Assembly: GCF_947492535.1 (NCBI RefSeq)
Contig: NZ_CANLNH010000003.1
Location: 186,001-250,000 of the forward strand
DNA: 64,000 nucleotides
From: an uncultured Dokdonia sp.
GTDB lineage: Bacteria > Bacteroidota > Bacteroidia > Flavobacteriales > Flavobacteriaceae
Direction of reading: 5' to 3'
Positions 9,180 to 19,136 of this stretch are shown piece after piece. How positions within the stretch are numbered: the stretch's first letter is position 1; each line of letters opens with the position of its first letter. Below the pieces are notes generated by a model, which did no database searches, had not been told where the DNA came from, and saw only the letters and a list, made by a program, of their open reading frames with translations. The translations under genes were made by a program, and so were the position numbers.

Positions 9180-9187
9180 CAAAATTA
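9180..9187 (-). promoter_or_regulatory. Putative -7 element of the E1 gene (TAATTTTG on minus strand)
   Basis: Matches TAnnTTTG 23 bases upstream of the ATG at 9156. It argues against the longer reading that begins at 9210. Confidence 0.45.
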
Positions 9188-9335
9188 CGAAAAACAACCC
9201 TCAAAAGCAAGACCGTTTTGCGTTAACATTTTAAATATAATTCATTGTAGACGTTTTTTTAATGAGAATATTTCAAAAAAAAACAATTTATTGGGTTTTT
9301 GTTAAGAAAATGATAATAAAATAAAGGGGGTTGTA

Positions 9336-9355
9336 TACGCTTTCGCGAAAGCGTA
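9336..9355. repeat. TACGCTTTCGCGAAAGCGTA palindrome, intergenic
   Basis: Perfect 20-base palindrome, 27 bases after the stop of the M1-like/beta-barrel gene and ahead of the E1 promoter region. Confidence 0.9.
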
Positions 9356-9382
9356 CTAAGTATAATTATAACAGACTATAGG

Positions 9383-12214
9383 TTAGTACCATCTACGTTG
9401 AAAAAGACGTATCAACGTATCGATATCTAACGATACAATAAAGCGTATTTTCTGATCGTAATTGGGTTGTGCAATTTCCCATCCCAAATTAGAATATACC
9501 GGAAGGAAAATTTCAAAGTAGTCATCAAGTAAGCTTACTTGAATTCCAGAATCGTATACAGGCTCTAAGGTTTGTGCTCTATTCTTTACAAGTCCTACAT
9601 CTCCATAGGCATAGATATACTTCCAGATGGTTGTACTTGCATTGATAGTGGTAATCCATTCATTTGCAAAAGCGGGTTGTAGTCTTGATTTAAATCCACC
9701 TTCGGCAAATATAAACTGCTGACTAAATATTCCGCTGTCTTCAGAACGGCCATAATAATTAAAATCAAATAAGTAATCTGTAGGTCTATCTAAGGCAAAG
9801 CTAAAAAAGTCTCCACTATCTCTTGTTCTATTTCTTAAAAATGCACCTGCATAAAAACGTAAATTAAGTTGACGATTATTAAGATATAAATGTCTGTAAA
9901 AGAAGGTAGCTGATAGTTTTGTAAAATCTTTAGCTATCTGTAAGTCTGTATTATAACTTACGGTATTAATGATCGCTCGGTCAAAATGTGAGAAACGTAA
10001 ATTAAATACAGAATAATCAGGATCTTGTGATTCTTGTCTAAAGTCTTCATCTCTTTGTACACGTACAAATCGCGTTGATAAGTTTGACCCTCTATTTGCT
10101 CTAAAATCTCTTGGTTTAAAGCTGAAATTTAAGAACGGAACAAAACGTTCAAAGAATAAATCTGGTCCAAAAGAAGACCTATTACCAGAGAAACCATAAC
10201 GCACACTAAAGAGTTTACTATCTTCTAAAAAGTGTGTATATGATAATGATGCTTTTCCTATAATGGCTTTAGATCGCAATCCAAATTGTGGCTCAAATTT
10301 ATACCTGAAGTTTTTACGTAAAATGGTATTGTTGTATAGTTTTAAACCTGGACTTAATCCATCATAGATATTAAACTCTGCCGTTGGGATAATAAAGGCT
10401 TGGTTTTTTGATGGGTTTTCAAAATCTTGAAGAAACTTAAGTTGAATAGGTTTATTCAATCCTAAAAAGCCATTGGGTTTATGATAACTATCTCTGAGAT
10501 TGTACTCTGGAATGATCTCATCATAGTTTAAGACTACTTTGTCAATACTGTCTGCAGCGAGTGCTATTGTTTTTGTTTTTTCTATATTTTCAACCCATGT
10601 CTTAGAAACAACTTCGCCATCTTTTAATCCGTATACAGAGATAGGAGCAGGGTTATCTCTTTTATTTTTTATAGTCACTAGCAAAGAGTCTCCTTCTCTT
10701 TTTGAATTCTTGATTTTAAAATCTAGTTTACGCCTAGTAGTTACATACTCATCAAAAAACCAATCGACATTCTTATCAGTGTTCTTTCGAATGAGTTTTT
10801 CAAAATCTTTTGAACTTACACCTTGTTGCAAGTTATAATTAGCATAAAATTCTTTAATCGTATTTTCTACACTATTATCCCCTAAAAAATCACCTAAATA
10901 TCTAAGTCCCGCGCCACTTTTATATTCATTTGCTATTTGTACATTGTATTTAATAAGTGAGTCGTATGGTTTTGATAATGGCTGATCTAAGTTAAGCCTC
11001 GCAATATTCATATACAGGAGGTTATACTGATCATTAAATTCTAATTTTGAAAGATAGAACTGTCGTACAAGCCAATACTTATCTAGATTTCCCACCACTT
11101 TTAAATCTGGGTAAAAAGTGTCAATGTATCGTTGCATTAAGTTTACCTTAATCCCATCAATAATCCATCTGTCCATTCTAGGGTTTACCAGTAGTGTGTT
11201 ATCTACATATTTGCCTATGATTGTCTTTACGAGTTTGATTTCATATTTAAAACCTTCTGGAAATGGACGTATAAAATCGGGTAATTGATTTAATCCATAT
11301 ACTTGATTTTCTTTATAATCAAGTTTGGTCACCAGTAATCTTTCATGTGGATAATCGCCAAGATTTTTTTGCATAAAACCAGCGATACGATCTACAATAA
11401 GCGCACGAATTGGGTCGCCTACCATACGGTCGTCTATATTAGAGTGTAAGGTTAAGAAATCGGTTTCTATTTCTTCAAAATCAGGATTCTTAGTAAGGTA
11501 TACTCTAGGGTTGATTCGGTCTTTGCCATTCAGAATAGCTATTTTTTCTTTTGTATTATAGGATGTGTTTTCTATACGTGTTTCAAAATCTGAAATGATT
11601 TCATATTCTTTTGGGAATGAAAATGTAATCTGTATATCACTATTGGGATAATAACGATCTACTAAGTTTTTATTACTGTAATAGTGCCATTCTCCATCAT
11701 ATATGGCTGGAGTAATATACCAATACCGTAGGTTATAATCTTTGGTTTTAGTGACTCCATAATTGGTAAAACGTGTATAAGGTAGTTTAACTTTATAGAT
11801 GAGTTTAAGGCTATAAGATGCTTTAGGAAGCAGCGTTTCTTTAAGCTCTATTTTAATAATATCCTGTGCCTTGTCTAGTCTTTTATATTGTAAGTATGAG
11901 GTTCCATCATAGATAGATTTGATAGATGTGAAGCCACGTTCTTCATCTTTTGCTAGATGGAACTTCTTTTCAAAATCTTCAGCAAACCTTATTGCTAATG
12001 GTGTTTCTTTAGAAGAAAAACTATGTGCCCAATCATTTAAATAAATAGTATGTAGTGTATCCTGACTGGTATTTTTATATGTAATAGTTTGTGTAATCTC
12101 AATAGTATCTTCATTTGGAATTAGACGTGCATTTACTCCAATGGTATTTTGTGCTATTGCACTTGTGCATAAGACGCACCAACATAAAAAAGCTTTAAAG
12201 AAATTTTTCAACAA
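9383..12214 (-). CDS. Outer-membrane beta-barrel protein with degenerate M1 (gluzincin) peptidase domain
   Basis: 943 residues with a signal peptide (MLKNFFKAFLCWCVLCTSAIAQ). The first 520 residues follow the M1 aminopeptidase plan: beta saddle, YPHERLLVTKLD near 290, then catalytic helices, then the helical EYKSGAGLRYLGDFLGDNSV and WFFDEYVTTRRKLDF. The GxMEN position reads VYGLNQ. The HExxH position reads TIIGKY (about 329-334) and the downstream NEG reads WIIDG (about 350), so neither zinc ligands nor catalytic Glu are visible. The C-terminal third (from about 600) is aromatic and alternating like a surface-antigen-type outer-membrane barrel, ending LIRLFQRRWY. It may be a binding or assembly protein rather than a peptidase. 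Confidence 0.8.
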   Translation of the reverse strand: MLKNFFKAFLCWCVLCTSAIAQNTIGVNARLIPNEDTIEITQTITYKNTSQDTLHTIYLNDWAHSFSSKETPLAIRFAEDFEKKFHLAKDEERGFTSIKSIYDGTSYLQYKRLDKAQDIIKIELKETLLPKASYSLKLIYKVKLPYTRFTNYGVTKTKDYNLRYWYITPAIYDGEWHYYSNKNLVDRYYPNSDIQITFSFPKEYEIISDFETRIENTSYNTKEKIAILNGKDRINPRVYLTKNPDFEEIETDFLTLHSNIDDRMVGDPIRALIVDRIAGFMQKNLGDYPHERLLVTKLDYKENQVYGLNQLPDFIRPFPEGFKYEIKLVKTIIGKYVDNTLLVNPRMDRWIIDGIKVNLMQRYIDTFYPDLKVVGNLDKYWLVRQFYLSKLEFNDQYNLLYMNIARLNLDQPLSKPYDSLIKYNVQIANEYKSGAGLRYLGDFLGDNSVENTIKEFYANYNLQQGVSSKDFEKLIRKNTDKNVDWFFDEYVTTRRKLDFKIKNSKREGDSLLVTIKNKRDNPAPISVYGLKDGEVVSKTWVENIEKTKTIALAADSIDKVVLNYDEIIPEYNLRDSYHKPNGFLGLNKPIQLKFLQDFENPSKNQAFIIPTAEFNIYDGLSPGLKLYNNTILRKNFRYKFEPQFGLRSKAIIGKASLSYTHFLEDSKLFSVRYGFSGNRSSFGPDLFFERFVPFLNFSFKPRDFRANRGSNLSTRFVRVQRDEDFRQESQDPDYSVFNLRFSHFDRAIINTVSYNTDLQIAKDFTKLSATFFYRHLYLNNRQLNLRFYAGAFLRNRTRDSGDFFSFALDRPTDYLFDFNYYGRSEDSGIFSQQFIFAEGGFKSRLQPAFANEWITTINASTTIWKYIYAYGDVGLVKNRAQTLEPVYDSGIQVSLLDDYFEIFLPVYSNLGWEIAQPNYDQKIRFIVSLDIDTLIRLFQRRWY

Positions 12215-12437
12215 ACAATTATAATTTCAAAGGGTTACATACGATATCATTTTCTGTTTTTTGATATCATTTGATAGGGTAGCGTTAGAAGTTTTTGCTT
12301 AAAGATATGTTTTTTAGATATTATGCTAGTAACTATTTACAAAAGGATACCTATCTGTCATAACATATTTAATATTCAACAAGTTTTAAGCCAAACTGTT
12401 TTAGTCATTTCATAAATAATAGTTAATTAATTCTAGA

Positions 12438-13133
12438 TTAGAAATTAGGACTTAATTCATATTTCTCATAGAAGTCGTTTAATACTTCTATTACTTCATC
12501 TGGTGTATCTACAAGATGTATTAGGTCTATATCTTTTGGGCTAATATTTCCAAATCTATCTAATAATGTTGTTTTTACCCACTCTAATAGACCACCCCAA
12601 AAGTCTTTACCAACCAAAATAATAGGGAACTTTTGTATTTTGTGTGTTTGAATAAGTGTAATCGCTTCAAAAAGTTCGTCGAGTGTTCCAAACCCTCCAG
12701 GCATTACAACAAAGCCTTGTGAGTATTTTACAAACATTACTTTACGCACAAAGAAGTAATCAAAATCTAAACTCTTATCACTATCTATATAGGGGTTATC
12801 ATGTTGTTCAAAAGGGAGGTCAATATTAAGACCTACTGAGGTTCCTCCAGCAAGATGCGCTCCTTTATTTCCAGCTTCCATAATCCCAGGACCACCACCT
12901 GTGATTACTCCATAACCATTTTCGGCAATTTTTTTAGATACAGCTACAGCAAGTTCGTAATAGGGATCTTCTGGTTTTGTACGAGCACTTCCAAATACAG
13001 ACACGCAAGGTCCTATTTGACTCATTTTTTCAAATCCATTTACAAACTCTCCTACAATCTTGAATATTGCCCAAGAATCATTAGTTTTTATTTCATTCCA
13101 ACCTTTTGGTCTTGTCTCGCTATGCATTGTCAT
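12438..13133 (-). CDS. LOG family / TIGR00730 Rossmann-fold protein
   Basis: A 231-residue protein of the family often annotated as lysine decarboxylase. Characterised members are nucleotide 5'-monophosphate phosphoribohydrolases, including cytokinin-activating LOG. The family motifs GGGPGIMEAGNKGA (about 78-91) and PGGFGTLDELFEA (about 145-157) are intact; the second carries the catalytic Glu. It lacks the decarboxylase chemistry of the old name. It starts 25 bases after the uvrA stop on the same strand, so it is likely the second gene of that operon. The substrate here is unknown. Confidence 0.88.
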   Translation of the reverse strand: MTMHSETRPKGWNEIKTNDSWAIFKIVGEFVNGFEKMSQIGPCVSVFGSARTKPEDPYYELAVAVSKKIAENGYGVITGGGPGIMEAGNKGAHLAGGTSVGLNIDLPFEQHDNPYIDSDKSLDFDYFFVRKVMFVKYSQGFVVMPGGFGTLDELFEAITLIQTHKIQKFPIILVGKDFWGGLLEWVKTTLLDRFGNISPKDIDLIHLVDTPDEVIEVLNDFYEKYELSPNF

Positions 13134-13158
13134 AATTCTATATTTTTTAAGGTAACTA

Positions 13159-16005
13159 TTATACCATTACCGTTGGGTTCATTTCTTTTTTTAAAAATTG
13201 AGCGGTGTAGCTTTTTTTGTCTTTGATAAGTTGTTCTGGTGTTCCTTTTGCGACCACTTCTCCGCCACCTTTTCCACCTTCATATCCGATGTCTATGATA
13301 TGATCAGCCATTTTTACAACATCTAAATTATGCTCTATAATTAGAATGGTGTTTCCTTTGTTTACGAGCCTATTTAGGACTTCCATTAAAACACGTATAT
13401 CTTCAAAATGTAATCCTGTCGTGGGTTCATCTAGAATATAAAATGTATTTCCAGTATCTCTTTTACTTAATTCTGTTGCAAGCTTGATACGTTGTGCTTC
13501 TCCTCCAGAAAGTGTTGTCGATTGCTGGCCTAAGGTAATGTATCCTAAACCTACATCCTTTATTGTTTTAAGTTTTCTATAAATCTTCGGGATATGCTCA
13601 AAGAAATCTGTAGCTTCTCGAATCGTCATTTCTAACACATCTGCAATTGATTTTCCTTTATAGCGAATTTCTAATGTTTCCCTGTTAAAACGTTTTCCTT
13701 GACAAGTCTCACATTCTACATACACATCAGGTAAGAAATTCATTTCAATAACGCGTAGTCCTCCTCCTTTACAAGTTTCACATCGTCCGCCAGCAACATT
13801 AAAACTAAAACGTCCAGGTTTATATCCTCGTATAAGGGCTTCGGGTGTTTTTGCAAATAGCGATCTAATTTCACCAAAAGCACCTGTGTATGTAGCTGGA
13901 TTAGAACGTGGTGTTCTTCCTATAGGTGATTGATTAATGTCTATTACTTTATCGCAGTTTTCTAATCCTTTAATACTTTTATAAGGCATTGGTTTTTTTA
14001 CACCATTAAAGTAATGAGCATTCATAATAGGATAGAGGGTTTCATTAATGAGTGTAGATTTTCCACTTCCTGAAACTCCTGTTACTGCAATCATTTTTCC
14101 TAACGGAATTGTGATCGTTACATTTTTTAAGTTATTTCCAGTAGCTCCTTTAAGAACTATTGTCTTCCCATTACCTTCTCTACGTTCTTTAGGAATCGTA
14201 ATTTCTTTTTCTCCGTTAAGATATTGTGCAGTAAGTGTACTATGATTTACTAATTCTTCTGGAGTGCCTTCACTTATAATCTCTCCTCCATACTTACCCG
14301 CTCTTGGTCCGATGTCAATTACATGATCGGCACGTTCTATCATGTCTTTATCATGCTCTACAACAATAACAGAATTTCCAATGTCTCTTAAGGATATTAA
14401 TGAATTAATCAATTTTTGATTATCTCGTTGATGTAATCCTATGCTTGGTTCATCAAGTATATAAAGTACGCCAACTAATTGTGATCCTATTTGTGTTGCT
14501 AGACGAATACGTTGCGCTTCTCCTCCAGAAAGCGATTTAGAGTTACGATGTAGTGATAAATAGGTGAGTCCGACATCAACTAAAAACTGGATTCGAGTTT
14601 TGATCTCTTTAATAATCTCAGAAGCAATTTTAAGTTGTTTTTCAGAGAGTTTCGTTTCTAGTGTTGTAAACCAATCTTGTAACTCTAAGATATCCATATG
14701 AGCAAGCTCAGAGATGCTTTGGTTGTCTACTTTAAAGAATAAAGATTCTTTACGTAACCTAGAACCTTCACATTCTGGACAAGAAATCTTATCCATATAT
14801 CCTTTTGCCCATCTTTTTAAAGAGGTAGACTCACTAGAGTTATAGGTGTTTTCTATAAAGTTTGCGACTCCTTCAAAGTCTATTTTATAATCACGTGTAA
14901 CTCCTAGTTCTTTGGATTGTATTGAGAACTTTTCATTTCCTCCATAAAAGATAAAATGAAGTGCTTCTTTAGGAATCTTTTCTATAGGATCGGTCAATTT
15001 AAAATCAAATCGATCTGCGATGAGTTGTAATTGTTTAAAGATCCAATTGTTTTTATGAGGTCCATGCGGTTCCAGTCCTCCGTTTTGGATAGATTTCTTT
15101 TTGTCTGGTATTATTTTGTCTACATTTACTTCGTAGAGTTCTCCAATCCCATTACACTTTGGGCATGCTCCTTTCGGGGAATTAAAAGAGAAGTTATTGG
15201 GTTCTGGGTTAGGATAGGATATTCCCGTAGATGGACACATTAAGTTTCGACTAAAATAGCGCACTTCTTCAGTATCTTGGTCTAATATCATAAGGACATC
15301 ATCACCGTGGTACATGGCTGTGTTTATACTTTCGCGTAAGCGTTTATCGTCTTCAGCACCAGATTGAATAGCAAGGCGATCTATCACGATTTCTATATCA
15401 TGTGTTTTGTAACGATCAACCTTCATCCCTTTTACAATATCTCTTACTTCTCCGTCTACACGTACTTTTACAAAGCCTTGTTTTGCGATTTGCTCAAAAA
15501 GTTCTCTATAATGTCCTTTACGTGAACGAACAATTGGAGCTAAAATGTTGATGCGTTTTCCATCAAAGCTATCGATAATCAAGTCTTTTATTTGATCATC
15601 AGTATAGCTTACCATTTTTTCTCCAGTATTATAACTGTAAGCATCACTTGCTCTGGCATAGAGTAAGCGTAAGAAGTCATAGATCTCAGTAATGGTTCCT
15701 ACGGTAGATCTTGGGCTTTTACTCGTTGTTTTTTGTTCTATAGCAATGACAGGGGAAAGCCCTTGAATTCGATCTACGTCAGGACGTTCTAGTCCGCCTA
15801 AAAACTGACGTGCATATGCAGAGAATGTCTCAATGTATCTTCTTTGTCCTTCTGCATATATGGTATCAAAAGCCAAAGAACTTTTACCACTTCCAGAAAG
15901 CCCTGTAATCACGACAAGCTTTTCTCTAGGAATGATCACATCAATATTTTTCAGATTGTGCGCTCTTGCCCCGTAAACTTCAATGATTTCTTCTGTTTGT
16001 GCCAT
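13159..16005 (-). CDS. uvrA: Excinuclease ABC subunit A
   Basis: DNA-damage recognition ATPase of nucleotide excision repair, forming UvrA2-UvrB complexes on DNA. The length of 948 residues is normal. The first P-loop is GLSGSGKSSLAFDT near 34-47; the second is GVSGSGKSTLINET near 645. Both ABC signatures LSGGEAQRI are present, as are the zinc sites CPKCNGIG and CETCKGGG...CETCQGKRF and the interaction region around CPECEGSRLR. Two Walker B stretches read LYILDEPSIGLH and FYILDEPTTGLH. A -7 element lies just upstream and a LOG-family gene follows 25 bases after the stop. No SOS-box analogue is evident. Confidence 0.98.
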   Translation of the reverse strand: MAQTEEIIEVYGARAHNLKNIDVIIPREKLVVITGLSGSGKSSLAFDTIYAEGQRRYIETFSAYARQFLGGLERPDVDRIQGLSPVIAIEQKTTSKSPRSTVGTITEIYDFLRLLYARASDAYSYNTGEKMVSYTDDQIKDLIIDSFDGKRINILAPIVRSRKGHYRELFEQIAKQGFVKVRVDGEVRDIVKGMKVDRYKTHDIEIVIDRLAIQSGAEDDKRLRESINTAMYHGDDVLMILDQDTEEVRYFSRNLMCPSTGISYPNPEPNNFSFNSPKGACPKCNGIGELYEVNVDKIIPDKKKSIQNGGLEPHGPHKNNWIFKQLQLIADRFDFKLTDPIEKIPKEALHFIFYGGNEKFSIQSKELGVTRDYKIDFEGVANFIENTYNSSESTSLKRWAKGYMDKISCPECEGSRLRKESLFFKVDNQSISELAHMDILELQDWFTTLETKLSEKQLKIASEIIKEIKTRIQFLVDVGLTYLSLHRNSKSLSGGEAQRIRLATQIGSQLVGVLYILDEPSIGLHQRDNQKLINSLISLRDIGNSVIVVEHDKDMIERADHVIDIGPRAGKYGGEIISEGTPEELVNHSTLTAQYLNGEKEITIPKERREGNGKTIVLKGATGNNLKNVTITIPLGKMIAVTGVSGSGKSTLINETLYPIMNAHYFNGVKKPMPYKSIKGLENCDKVIDINQSPIGRTPRSNPATYTGAFGEIRSLFAKTPEALIRGYKPGRFSFNVAGGRCETCKGGGLRVIEMNFLPDVYVECETCQGKRFNRETLEIRYKGKSIADVLEMTIREATDFFEHIPKIYRKLKTIKDVGLGYITLGQQSTTLSGGEAQRIKLATELSKRDTGNTFYILDEPTTGLHFEDIRVLMEVLNRLVNKGNTILIIEHNLDVVKMADHIIDIGYEGGKGGGEVVAKGTPEQLIKDKKSYTAQFLKKEMNPTVMV

Positions 16006-16022
16006 AAATTTACCAAAAGCTG

Positions 16023-16030
16023 CAAAGGTA
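16023..16030 (-). promoter_or_regulatory. Putative -7 element of uvrA (TACCTTTG on minus strand)
   Basis: TAnnTTTG match 17 bases upstream of the uvrA ATG, predicting a very short 5' leader. Confidence 0.45.
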
Positions 16031-16107
16031 CTTATTTGCCAGCAGATTATAAAGGTTGATACGTTTATGTATTGTTAATCTTATAGAAGTGTTATACTTC
16101 TTATGGA

Positions 16108-17124
16108 TTACCTTCCTGTATTTATTTCTTTTATCACAAAAGGATAGATAGAAAGTGTCATAAATAATAAAATACTACACACAAAGCCTATAGATATAAA
16201 GCTATATAATAATGGTAATTGAAATAGTAAAATCCCTATAGGTAAAAAGACACCTAGTAATGTAAGAAGTGCTAGTAGAATAAAAGCAAAATTAATAATC
16301 TTTGGGATGCGTTGTTGTGATTGCATGGTAATGCTAAATAATCTTGGGATGATTTCTTCAGACATTTGTTCACCTAATTTTGAAAGTAAGTCTTCACTAA
16401 ATCCCATATCTTGATACCGATGCGTGTCTAACTGCACAGCATAGCTTAGAATTTTTTCTTGATGACGTTCATAAATACGATTTACATCTAATTCGTCTTT
16501 ATAGGAGGCATATTTATAACCAAAGTAATACCAGATTCCAGAACCACATTTGTGTTCTACCCATTTTCTTAAGATACGAGGGGAGTAGGTACGCGGATTA
16601 GAAAACGTATCTACTTTACTTTTAGAGGGGTCGTCTAATAATAAGGATTTTGCTTCTAGATATAAATTTTCAGAATCACCATACCTATTATTTTCCTCTA
16701 TATACTCTAAGGCAAGTTTAGAACGACCTTTGTAAAATTCTTTCATCGTAAAATAGTTAAGGTCACCAAACTCTTTATCTATGTACTCCTTGAGTCCAGT
16801 ATTCCAAACTTCAGAACGAACTAATATATCTATGATGTTTCTAAAATGATGCATTTTTTGAGTTAATGTGTTTAACTCTGTACTAAGTGTATTACTACTA
16901 AAACGTATCTGATTGGTTTTGTTAAGAATGAATACAAAAAGTACAATAACAAGTAGAATACTAATAATACATAAGATAAGTAAGATGGTGTCAACTTTAT
17001 CTACAGAAAGTGTTTCTTTTGGAACCCAAGTTTGAAGACCATATACAATAAGTATACATCCCAATATGCTTGTTAAAGCGGGGATGTAAGGCACAACAAT
17101 TTTGATAAAATTTCTTAATTTCAT
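16108..17124 (-). CDS. Hypothetical four-helix membrane protein, 338 aa
   Basis: Two hydrophobic helices at the N-terminus (VVPYIPALTSILGCILIVYG, about 10-29; then about 46-67) and two near the C-terminus (about 275-296 and 300-322) flank a charged soluble domain of about 200 residues. That domain starts NKTNQIRFSSNTLSTELNTL and is rich in Tyr, Trp and Lys; it probably faces the cytoplasm. I see no enzymatic motif. It stands alone, with a 163-base gap to the rsmE stop and 102 bases to the uvrA start. No function proposed. Confidence 0.7.
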   Translation of the reverse strand: MKLRNFIKIVVPYIPALTSILGCILIVYGLQTWVPKETLSVDKVDTILLILCIISILLVIVLFVFILNKTNQIRFSSNTLSTELNTLTQKMHHFRNIIDILVRSEVWNTGLKEYIDKEFGDLNYFTMKEFYKGRSKLALEYIEENNRYGDSENLYLEAKSLLLDDPSKSKVDTFSNPRTYSPRILRKWVEHKCGSGIWYYFGYKYASYKDELDVNRIYERHQEKILSYAVQLDTHRYQDMGFSEDLLSKLGEQMSEEIIPRLFSITMQSQQRIPKIINFAFILLALLTLLGVFLPIGILLFQLPLLYSFISIGFVCSILLFMTLSIYPFVIKEINTGR

Positions 17125-17287
17125 CTAGGTTATTTATTATCAATAAGTTGGGCCTATTGTCTTATTTGTTAAAATAAGATCGTAAATAAACAACTATAAT
17201 AGATATTGACAAAATAAAATGAGGTGTTTTGTAAGAAAAATAATCCTTTTAGATGTGGATTTGATGCATTTTCTTTTTTGTAATGGT

Positions 17288-17995
17288 TTATTGATGTAAA
17301 AAAGAAATACTATGACAGGCTACGATTCCTGCAGTTTCTGTACGTAATCTGCTAGCACCTAGTGTGATTTGTGTATACCCTAATTGTACGGTTTGCTCTA
17401 TTTCTTCTAAAGAAAAATCACCCTCAGGACCTATAAGAATCAATGTATCTTTTCCAGCGGTCAATTCTTTAGTAAGGGAGTGTTTCTCTCCTTCTTCACA
17501 ATGAGCAATACAAGAAAGAGAAGCCTGTGGTTGTGACTTAAGGAAATTTTTGAAAGATATTGCTGGGTGTAATATGGGTAAATGTGTTTGCAACGATTGC
17601 TTCATCGCACTTTGTAAAATCTTCTGAAAACGCTCTTCTTTTATCTGTTTCCGTTCACTATGATCACATATAATAGGGGTGATTTCTGTAATGCCTATTT
17701 CTGTAGATTTTTCTAAAAACCATTCAAAACGATCATTAAGTTTTGTTGGAGCAATTGCAATATGTAGTTTATAGGGGAGTGGTGCTTGAAATTGTGCGTC
17801 CTGTAATTGAATCTTACATTTATTAGGATTACCATCTATAATTTCACCTTTGAATAGGTAGCCTTTTCCGTTTGTAATGTCAATAGGGTCTCCAATTTGT
17901 TTACGTAATACACGTATGATATGTTTACTTTCTTCTCTTGGGAATGTATAAGTATCAGATTCCTGTGTGATAGATGCACTATAAAATAATTGCAT
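17288..17995 (-). CDS. rsmE: 16S rRNA (uracil(1498)-N(3))-methyltransferase
   Basis: SPOUT-class methyltransferase that methylates U1498 of 16S rRNA in the 30S subunit, using S-adenosylmethionine. The 235 residues match the family. An N-terminal PUA-like region holds FPREESKHIIRVLRKQIGD (about 18-36). The C-terminal knot carries LILIGPEGDFSLEE (about 185-198) and LGASRLRTETAG (about 211-222), the SAM-binding signature LGxxxLRxETA. The start is 2 bases after the tsaD stop, so the two form an operon, a common pairing of translation-accuracy genes. Confidence 0.95.
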   Translation of the reverse strand: MQLFYSASITQESDTYTFPREESKHIIRVLRKQIGDPIDITNGKGYLFKGEIIDGNPNKCKIQLQDAQFQAPLPYKLHIAIAPTKLNDRFEWFLEKSTEIGITEITPIICDHSERKQIKEERFQKILQSAMKQSLQTHLPILHPAISFKNFLKSQPQASLSCIAHCEEGEKHSLTKELTAGKDTLILIGPEGDFSLEEIEQTVQLGYTQITLGASRLRTETAGIVACHSISFLHQ

Positions 17996-17997
17996 AT

Positions 17998-19035
17998 TTA
18001 TATTTTAAGGCGTGATTGTGCTTGAACTCCTGTATCTGTATAGTTGTTTTTTTCGACGAATCCTTCACTATATTTTAAATACCCTACAATTCCTATCATT
18101 GCCGCATTATCAGTAGTATATTCAAATTTTGGCAAGTAGGTTTTCCAACCCATATTCTTTTCTGCTTGTGTAAGAGCGTAACGTATGCCTTTGTTAGCAG
18201 AAACACCTCCACCTATAGCAACCTGAGTAATCCCTGTTTGCTTTACAGCTTTTTTGAGCTTATCCATTAGTATACCCACAATAGTATATTGTATAGAGGC
18301 ACAGACATCTGCTATATGTTCTTCAATAAAATTTGGGTTTTCCTTTAGTTGCTTTTGCATGAAATACATGATCTGCGTTTTTAATCCGCTAAAGCTAAAA
18401 TTGAGTCCTTCTACTTTCGGTTTTGTAAAAGGAAATGCTTTTGGATTTCCTTTTGCCGCCCATTTGTCTATTAAAGGCCCTCCAGGATAGGGAAGTCCTA
18501 ATAATTTTGCACTCTTATCAAAGGCTTCTCCTACAGCATCATCTATAGTTTCTCCTATCACAGACATCTGAAAGTAGCTATCTACTCGTACAATCTGTGT
18601 GTGACCTCCAGAAATGGTCATTGCTAAAAAAGGAAAAGAAGGTTTTTCATATCCTTCTTCATCAATAAAATGAGCTAGAATATGTGCCTGCATATGGTTT
18701 ACATCGATTAGGGGTATGTTTAAACCCAATGCAAGTGACTTTGAAAATGAAGTTCCAACTAATAAGGAACCCATTAGTCCAGGTCCGCTTGTAAATGCTA
18801 TGGCACTTAGCTCTTTTTTATCGATATTTGCTTTCTGTAATGCAGCCGTTACAACGGGTACGATATTTTGTTGATGTGCTCTAGAGGCAAGTTCAGGAAC
18901 AACACCCCCATATTGTTCGTGTATTTCCTGTGTAGCTACAACATTAGAGAGTACTTTATCGTTGTGCAATATAGCAGCCGCAGTATCATCACAAGAAGAT
19001 TCAATAGCCAGTAAGTAACAATTTGTCGAGTTCAT
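17998..19035 (-). CDS. tsaD: tRNA N6-adenosine threonylcarbamoyltransferase
   Basis: Transfers the threonylcarbamoyl group to A37 of ANN-reading tRNAs, with TsaB and TsaE, to make t6A. The Kae1/ASKHA fold is clear: AIESSCDDTAAAIL at the N-terminus, the metal-binding HMQAH, then FLAMTISGGHTQIV, and GGGVSANKGIR near the end. I chose the ATG at 19035 (MNSTNCYLLAIESS); ATG at 19041 and GTG at 19050 are also in frame. The promoter -7 element at 19070-19077 allows all three. rsmE follows within 2 bases. The gene is divergent from tamB, and its promoter overlaps the 5' end of the tamB reading frame. Confidence 0.97.
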   Translation of the reverse strand: MNSTNCYLLAIESSCDDTAAAILHNDKVLSNVVATQEIHEQYGGVVPELASRAHQQNIVPVVTAALQKANIDKKELSAIAFTSGPGLMGSLLVGTSFSKSLALGLNIPLIDVNHMQAHILAHFIDEEGYEKPSFPFLAMTISGGHTQIVRVDSYFQMSVIGETIDDAVGEAFDKSAKLLGLPYPGGPLIDKWAAKGNPKAFPFTKPKVEGLNFSFSGLKTQIMYFMQKQLKENPNFIEEHIADVCASIQYTIVGILMDKLKKAVKQTGITQVAIGGGVSANKGIRYALTQAEKNMGWKTYLPKFEYTTDNAAMIGIVGYLKYSEGFVEKNNYTDTGVQAQSRLKI

Positions 19036-19069
19036 AGTCATATTAGGCACGCATATTGTAAATAAGAAA

Positions 19070-19077
19070 CAAAGTTA
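19070..19077 (-). promoter_or_regulatory. Putative -7 element of tsaD (TAACTTTG on minus strand)
   Basis: TAnnTTTG match with a CTTG about 16 bases farther upstream that could be the -33 box. It lies inside the 5' extension of the tamB frame. Confidence 0.45.
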
Positions 19078-19136
19078 AAACAATAAGCCGTATCAAGAAA
19101 TTAAAAAAAATAGTAGTACGTACAGTAGTATATCTA

